From Emydura subglobosa (taxonomy: Eukaryota; Chordata; Testudines; Chelidae), in the NCBI GenBank assembly GCA_007922225.1, contig ML679961.1, forward strand, positions 11,047,762-11,111,761: 64,000 bases of DNA, given 5' to 3'. Below the pieces are notes generated by a model. That model was not told the origin of the DNA. It was given only the letters and a program-made list of their open reading frames with translations, and ran no database searches. How positions within the stretch are numbered: the first letter of the stretch is position 1; each line of letters starts with the position of its first letter. Below are positions 57,530 to 64,000 of this stretch, in pieces. The translations under genes were made by a program, and so were the position numbers.

Positions 57530-59060
57530 CATAAAATATGAGGGCGGGGGGTGGGACCAGCGTGACTTAGGGTGGGTGATGACTCCCAGCGCCAGTGCCA
57601 CCAGTGTGTTATGCAGGTGGTACAAAGCGAGTGCTGATGAAAGCTTCGCGCCGCACCACCCGGCTGTGCATTCCATATAGGCCACATCCAGGGAAAGCTG
57701 GTTTAGAAACATGCTGTGGGACAGGCTCTCTCTGACATCCGCCACGGCCAGCAGGGCAGAAAGCTGGTCACTGGCAGACAAAGAGAGCCGGCACTGGGAG
57801 CTGGAGAGAGAGATCAGATCGCTCACTGGTACCGCAGAGGAGCCAGCGCCAGACGAGGTGGTGATCTGCCATCAACAGGTCTCGAGAAGGGGGCCCTGCA
57901 ATCTGGCTACTGCATCCTGTGGGCCCAAAACCTAGTCCTGCTAAGCGAGGTGGGGGCAAAGAGAAGGTCGGGGACCTGCCACCTCCTCAAAGGCCAGGCC
58001 TGGCAGTTGGGGGAAGGAGAGAGGGCCCTGCAGGCTGCCCCCGTCTCCGAACACCCAGAGCCTTCCTCAAACAGACAGGCTGAGAGAAAAACTAGAATCC
58101 AAAGTGTGGTAAAGCCAACAGCTCATCTCCAAAGGCAAGAGCAGCCCATTTAAAGCCTGCCCTCTGGCAAACTTAGCTATTCCTATTGTGCAGACAGGCC
58201 TCAGCCTTCAGCCTGGGGTGCACCCGCATAGTCAGGAACGACTGCACCTCAAGCCATCATTTAGCCCTGGCCCTCGGAGCCTGTAAAATAGAATGCACCA
58301 TCGATTACGACAGCCTCTCCTCCACCGGCCGAGGAGCCCCTTCACGCACCCCTGATCTGCGCCAGCCTCGGGGAGTGTAATGCTGCAGCTGTTTTTAACA
58401 GCCCAGGGCAACACTCCCCGGCTGAGGTGAATACCAAATCCAATGGACACTTCCGGGGGTAATGTAGATAGGTAGAATGTAACTAAGTCATCCAGATAAA
58501 ATTTGGCCAGGGCCCCCGTTATGTTTCTCTTGCAAAAAAGTACCACGAGATCTTTAATGACCACAAGTTGCCACTCCCTGGCTTTCACGTCTGAGCTGAG
58601 AGACGGCTCTGCAGTGGCACAATGCCGCCGAACACCAGTCTAGGACACTGACACTGGGGGAAGATGGTGCTTCCTGAATCACGAAGATCACTGGCTACAG
58701 CAGACTGGATTTTCCATTCAAATACTGACCCAGGCAGATTTTGCTTGGCCTCTGAGCCCTGAGAAAAGCACAGCCCAGTGTGGTATGACCGCAGGCTATA
58801 TCTGTTTGACCAAGACTGGAGCACAAAGAAAGGGAAAAGGTCATTTGGTGTGCAGCCATCAGGCCAGGTTCCCCCCAGGGGGTTCCACATGGGGAGGGTA
58901 GTTCCGTAGTAGTCCCTCCGGCAGAAGTTGCCCAGGAGAAGCACTGAATTACTGCCTCTCTTGGCTGGCTTGGTCCTGCCTTCTCCTGGGCCAATTCTGG
59001 GGCTGAACCAGGCACCCCAGGGCTGACTCTGGTCCCTCATCTTAAATGCCCTCAGAAGTA
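57530..59060 (-). other. Unassigned GC-rich block with coding-like frames
   Basis: About 1.5 kb, clearly richer in G and C than the surrounding intron. On the minus strand it carries a chain of open segments in different frames. 59184-58585 gives 199 codons, including KMRDQSQPWGAWFSPRIGPG. 58588-58232 gives 118 codons, including REWQLVVIKDLVVLF and KFYLDDLVTFYLS. 57826-57527 includes LDVAYMECTAGWCGAK and LSSALALYHLHNTLVAL, which look like helical protein. Stops and shifts separate them. It could be a processed pseudogene, a decayed retroelement ORF, or chance in GC-rich DNA. I recognise no family, so I give no function. Confidence 0.35.
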
Positions 59061-59758
59061 AGGATTTGTGTTTAGCAATGTAATTCCCCAGGGGACTGGG
59101 GAAATCTGGCTGAGCTGCTATGGGGAGAACAAGCTGAGCAGAAGAGTGGATGAGAGGCAAGAGAGTGAGCGTGACAAACCACATTTACGCGGCACTCTGC
59201 TTCTGCTGGGACTGATGCCTGCATCTCGTTATCCTGCATTGTCCTTGTCACTAGAAATTCAACACTTCCCAGCGAAGTCATCTCTTGCTGGCACCCACAG
59301 CCATAAACGATGTTTGCCGTCAGGGCCTCAGGATGCTACTCAGAACTTGCTGGCTTCCCCTGAACTCCTAGGTCCGGTAAATATTCTGGGTCGAGTGCCT
59401 GTGGAATAGCGCTGTAGAGCCTACAGTGCCCACCATTAGGGAACCTGCATTTGACACCAGCCCTTGCTCAGTCGTATGTGAGATGCTATATCTGCTATAC
59501 CGCAGATACCACTATGAGTAGACTATTGGCCAAAGGGGACTTTTTAATGGTGACTACTTTCCCGATGAGCTCCAAAACATTTCATTACTTGCCCTTGTGA
59601 AGAGGTCGGGCTTCACGCTTCGCTCACATTTCAAGCTCTCTGGCAGGAGCTTACGTTTAATCTACGAACAGTAGGAAAATGCCAGGAGTTGTGTCAAAAT
59701 GCTTTACCTCGAGAAGGCTAAAATGGTAAATTGAAATTCAGGGAACAGATTATAACAA

Positions 59759-60041
59759 TGAGGCTATGTCTTCCATGGCGGCGGCAAATTCGCCACCGTC
59801 AGATCGACTTCTTTGGATCGACTCGCTCAGTCGATCCAGAAATCGACGTATTAAGACCACCTTCTCAAGTGGCGGAGCGCTGCGTCAACGGGAATGCGGT
59901 TCCCGATAGCACAGTGCAGTGAAGATGGCGTGCAGAACAGAAGAACAGAAGTCAATGGGAGTTACGCAAGTTTTTTGCGTAGCTTGCGTAACTCCGGTCG
60001 ACTGCTGCCGAATCTCAGAAGTAAGTGAAGACAAGCTCTGA
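59759..60041. mobile_element. MITE with TGA duplication, 277 bp
   Basis: The element spans 59762-60038. The left end is GGCTATGTCTTC; the right end on the other strand is GAGCTTGTCTTC. TGA flanks both sides (59759-59761 and 60039-60041). The interior has 'cagatcgacttctttggatcgactcgctcagtcgatcc' and, near the right end, a hairpin (GTTACGCAAGTTTTTTGCGT, continuing AGCTTGCGTAAC). Ends resemble the MITEs at 46572 and 42899. Confidence 0.7.
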
Positions 60042-61494
60042 GTCACTTTTGAGACCAAAAAAACTGAATCTCAAGAGTAATCTGCAAGAGTGTCAAACCA
60101 GTTTCAAAGACTTTAACCTTCGTAATCCAGCAAACCTAAAGCTGAAAACGAAGACTTTTGTCCTGACTAACAGGACTTTTATTTTTTTTAATGCATAAGA
60201 AGCAATAAAGGCTCTGTTTGGCTTTGATAGGCTGGGGTGATATTTCGAAAGTAGATAGCATTATTATTGCCGTTGCTGAGATATTATAGGCATAATTTGT
60301 TATGGTCTGTTGCGGAATCCATTGGACAAAATTTCATGCCTCTTTAAACCACCAGTGAATCACTCTGTCCTACAGAAATAAAAAAATGCCACCAAACACA
60401 CACTATTAGCCTAGGAATAAGCATGGGCCAGAACTGATTAGAACAAATGACCTATTTCACAAAAATAAACGCACCAATGGAAATAATAAATGGTAGAAAG
60501 TGTAAGTGAGAACTCATTAACTTGGATAATCCTTAGAGCACAAAAGTAATAACTATAAATACATTTTAAAAACTAGAAATGATGTTTTGGGTTTCTTTAG
60601 GATGGTAATAATCAGAAAAACAAAAATCCTCAAGAGACAAGGAGAAGTCTGGAAAGTATTCTGAGAAGATTTTCAAACCTGGGCATTCCCAATTACATAG
60701 ATAGATTTGGGTTTACCTAATTTATGGACCCAAATAATAATAATGACAGCTAGTTCCCTGATGTGCCTGTGCAAATCAGACACACTGGCACTATTACAAA
60801 GTCATCATTTGCCAAAAGTTACTTCCCACTCAAACCTGAGATATCACGATTTCCCCGTATACCTAGAATTGGAAATATTCTGGGAGCTGTACAATATCTG
60901 TTGGCAAATTCTGACTTTTTACTAGCAAACATGCCTGCACATTGGCCTTAGCACCTAACTTGCCTTTTGTGCACACTCATGTATCTGATTTGCATTTGCT
61001 CATCTAGTATTTGTGTGCATAAAATTCTAATATGTGCGCACATACATCCATCCAACTTTGACAACTAAGCTCTAAGGTTTGGGGTGTTTTGTTTTGTTTT
61101 GAAATCAATGGGCCTTTTGTGAGTGTGGGTCAAAGCTCTCAGAATTTCCTAGTTACATGTAGGTCATACATGTGAGGGAGATGCCTGGGGGACATTGGGG
61201 CTGGGGAGGAGGGCTGACAATAAAAGCACTTTAATTTGAATAAGAATACATTGAAACTGCACTGCACCAGGACTGATGGGTGGAGGGGATCTCTCAAATC
61301 ATGAATCCCAGCATCAAGAATTATTCACACATATGGTACAGAGGGGATGGATCCTTCAAGGTGCTGAGCACTCTCTACTCCCAGCAAACTCAGCAGAAGA
61401 TGCTCATCGGCTTCCAGGATCAGGCCCACACTGTCTACATTCAGTTGATAGTATTATACCCCCAGTCAACATCAACCAATGAAGCATCTTCCTT

Positions 61495-61556
61495 TTCTGG
61501 CCCTGATCTAAAGACACCCAGTGATTTCAGTAGGCTTTAGATCAGACCCAGAGAGT
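61495..61556. repeat. Short palindromic MITE
   Basis: TCTGGCCCTGATCTAAAG faces CTTTAGATCAGACCCAGA about 20 bases on, giving an 18-bp near-perfect inverted repeat. The same arms occur diverged at 11235-11313. No target duplication. Confidence 0.6.
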
Positions 61557-63195
61557 GCATTCATTCAAATACAATTGTAAAACACAGTTTCATTGTGGCC
61601 AGGGGCATACTATAGGTACAAATGTTTTAGTGAATATGTGTTGTGTGAACCCGTACAGGGGAGGTGGGCTTCTTAATCATACAGATATTTGCAGGCTGCA
61701 CAAATGCTTATTCCCATCATTTTGTTCTGGTGGATGTTTATTCAGATGATTAACTGATTTCCACACAGAACTGATTTGTTCATACAGAAAACTGCACAGC
61801 ATTCATCCATTTTCTCTGTATTTATTATTATTGGGCTGTGTCCTTTGTCCTAGCCTCAGACACAGAAGCAAAGCAGTTAGCGGTTGATGTTCTCACAAAT
61901 CAGCCCGGTTTAGAAAGACCCAGGATGAAGGCCTCATTCTTGTACAAACCACTGTGGTCTTTGGAGCAGCAATTAAATAAGTGCAACTGTCCAATTTTAG
62001 ATGGACTGATTTGATGTAAATAATAATTTAGGGCCAACTTCAGACCTGGGATCCCTACAAGTGCGTCTGAGGGAGGAATTTGGCCCATGCGCCCCAATCC
62101 TGCTGCTGTTAAAACTCCTAGCGTTCTCAATGGAAGTATCCTTGCACCCTCAATAAGGAATCCAGGCCAGAATTGGATACCCGTGTGATGAATAATACCT
62201 TACTCCACAGACATTGTCGAAGCCAATGGGGTTGCTTGTTGAGCAAGGTGTTACCCAACGAGAGCCAGAGCATCCAGATCAGGTCCTTGTTTAAAATCCC
62301 CCTAGGAGTGCATTGGCAGGATCTTTTCCCTCGTGTTAAGTTGAATTCAGTTGCAGTCCCTGGAGCAATTGCATGTTGGCTGTTGCAGAGGAACAGGGAT
62401 GTGTGCGTCACCACCCATACCACCGAAATTGTCACTGCAACTATGCTCCCAGCATTTTTTCACTTCAGGCTGCACTGGGTTTGCTCTCAGCCCATAGCAA
62501 GGGGCAGTGTGTAGCTGCACGGTGCAAAGAGCAGACTCGGGAGGGAGACTCTGTGGATCACAATTCCTTCCCTGGCTCCCCCAGCATGGAGGAAATCAGC
62601 CTTCATGAGAAAGGGAAGAAAGCCATCTCCCTACTCCCCTCGAGGTGTTCTGTGGCCTGATATGGGTAGCCTACACACGGGAAATGGTTTTCACACCGTT
62701 AATCCCCTACAGGGGTCCTTTAGACAAGCCACAATCTTCCCCTTGGTAACCATCTCCCCAGCTCTGAGCTTCATCTGGGCCAGCTGGGACTTATTCTGGT
62801 TGGATTTTATATTAAGGTTCTATTTATAAATGCTCTATAAAGGGTTAATGGATGATCAATGGTTTTATGTTGCAGACAATATCTGTTATGGATGGTTATA
62901 AACACATCAGTACAAGTATAATCCATGCATACAATCCATGATTAGAAGTAACCTGTTGACCTGTTGAACTCAATAACAATCTATAAAAATTACTTAATTT
63001 ATTCAAGCATATGTATATAATCTAAAAATATGTAAATAAACTACATATTAATGGGACCTTAATATAAATTGTGACCTTTATTCTGCCCCATCACACCAAA
63101 AAGCAAATGACACAGGTAGTGTCTAAGAAAACAGCTGTCATATGAGTCAACAATTATGACAATATTTAAAGTGACAGTGTCACAATAAAACATAC

Positions 63196-63493
63196 CTGAA
63201 TTTTTTTATTGGAGACTGCTTTTCTTGTGCAGTTGCGAGGTGCCCAGAATAATAAACAGGGAAAAACATAATGTTCCAGTTTGTTGAAAACCAAGTCATG
63301 AAAAATGGATAGTCAAAGTTCTTATAGGTGATTTTCACAATCTGTGTGGTTCCAACCCAAGAGGATGAGACTGACAAGATGATTAGAAATCCCCAGACAA
63401 CCTTAAGAAATGTAGATGTGCAAGACTGACACCGGGTCTGTGCTTGGTTTTCTTGACTGTTGTTCTCTGTATGGGTTTGCGTCCCTTCTTCTC
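63196..63493 (-). CDS. SLC35F4: SLC35F4 exon with N-terminal loop and transmembrane segments 1 and 2
   Basis: A 298-base exon giving residues 1-98 of the visible fragment. It starts inside the protein: EEGTQTHTENNSQENQAQTR, a polar cytoplasmic stretch with CQSC, then VVWGFLIILSVSSSWVGTTQ, IVKITYKNFDYPFFMTWFST and NWNIMFFPVYYSGHLATAQE. The W-V-G-T-T-Q and F-F-x-T-W-F-S-T-N-W-N motifs are diagnostic for SLC35F3/F4. Lys-Asn-Phe in the loop and the A-T-A-Q-E-K-Q-S-P-x-K-K-F ending point to F4. The acceptor is CTTTTTTCAG|GAGAAG and the donor ATTCAG|GTATGT. Human SLC35F4 is about 520 residues, so roughly 130 residues are encoded by exons beyond the window. Confidence 0.94.
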
Positions 63494-64000
63494 CTGAAAA
63501 AAGAGGAGAGTGACAGACATAATGGATCCATTTCAAGGGATTCTCGATGTTTGTTATAGTATTGGTTTCACTGGCACCTCATTCCCCTGAACCAAACACA
63601 GTGCCCTCCAGCCAAGCACTTGGAGTGCTGTAAAAGAAGTACTTCTGTAATGAAACAACAGCAATTTCACGCTGATAGGAACAAAGTACAACCAAATTAC
63701 AGTGGCACAAGCTAATGGAGCTCTGGCTAAGAAGTTGCGGCTATTTACATTATCAGGTCCTGTCAGTCAAGCCTGTAGCATGCAGTGGTTTCACTCTCTT
63801 AGAGCCAACTATGTTATAAAGCCAAAAACTGTGTACATTTCAAACACACAGAGCTAGGTGAGAGTCCACAGATCTGAAATTAGGAACAAGCCTTTACTAT
63901 TCAAGGAGCTCGACTCAGAAACCGCATTTTTATTTACAAACTTTGGGGGAAAACAGTGTGGTCATTTCCTTTTGAAGTTCATCACGTAAAATGAAACAGA
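63494..64000. other. SLC35F4 intron, start outside the window
   Basis: Intron sequence upstream of the 63493 acceptor. No repeat or exon was recognised in these 507 bases. Confidence 0.7.

Larger units (their letters stand above)
54270..63195. other. SLC35F4 intron
   Basis: An 8.9-kb intron. Recognised contents are a hAT MITE at 57133-57319, an unassigned GC-rich block at 57530-59060, a MITE at 59759-60041 and a short palindrome at 61495-61556. A short reversed CR1-like piece ('actgagtcagaccactggtccat') lies at about 56165-56200. 54270-56150, 60050-61490 and 61560-63195 show nothing I can name beyond A/T runs (for example 54886-54905). Confidence 0.55.

Noticed and set aside
37115..63493. 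Naming the transporter SLC35F3
   Set aside because: F3 and F4 share the core, but the tail ending N-G-T-V-S-I-P-L-A, the loop motifs and the CCDC198 neighbour fit SLC35F4.
1..64000. CRISPR arrays, operons, bacterial or phage features
   Set aside because: No spaced direct repeats or dense ORFs; splice sites, LINEs and SINEs show this is vertebrate DNA.

Overview
This window is vertebrate nuclear DNA, and the repeats point to a turtle or a close relative such as a crocodilian. CR1 LINE 3' ends finish in the typical ATTCTATGATTCTAT-like tail. There are MIR/L2-like SINEs, hAT and Harbinger-like MITEs, Penelope-like elements and solo LTRs. Genes are split into short exons with GT-AG introns, and there is no bacterial-style gene packing. 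The species call is an inference; no species-diagnostic sequence was tested.

Two protein genes are supported, both on the minus strand and both partial. CCDC198 (formerly C14orf105) has five coding exons at 21153-20928, 18098-18016, 11524-11438, 9836-9738 and 7912-7729. They join in frame to give 226 residues from an N-myristoylation-type start (MGLSYS). The C-terminal exon or exons were not found and probably lie beyond base 1. SLC35F4 contributes its last six exons at 63493-63196, 54269-54050, 42390-42265, 40498-40306, 38113-38024 and 37356-37115. They encode 388 residues, the whole ten-helix transporter core and C-terminal tail, with every splice phase matching; the N-terminal part lies beyond base 64000. 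The two genes lie in the same order and orientation as I recall around human 14q22-23, which supports both names.

Layout: 1-7.7 kb is CCDC198 intron or downstream DNA with two solo LTRs that have clean 5-bp target duplications. 7.7-21.2 kb is the CCDC198 exon region; its introns hold a tRNA-Cys gene fused to a CR1 tail, a Penelope-like fragment and a 486-bp hAT element. 21.2-37.1 kb is intergenic, with three CR1 copies, an LTR-like block and two hAT MITEs, one inside another repeat. 37.1-63.5 kb is SLC35F4; its long introns hold a CR1 with a nested MITE, a rearranged Penelope-like element with a GIY-YIG remnant, a second Penelope-like tail with a hammerhead-ribozyme-like fold, and more MITEs.

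The most interesting non-genic signals are the hammerhead-like motifs in the Penelope-like tails, the inverted head segments of these elements, the tRNA-Cys/CR1 junction, and four hAT-type elements with perfect 8-bp target duplications. An unidentified GC-rich block at 57.5-59.1 kb has coding-like open frames that I could not assign. The two genes are not known to work together; they are simply neighbours.
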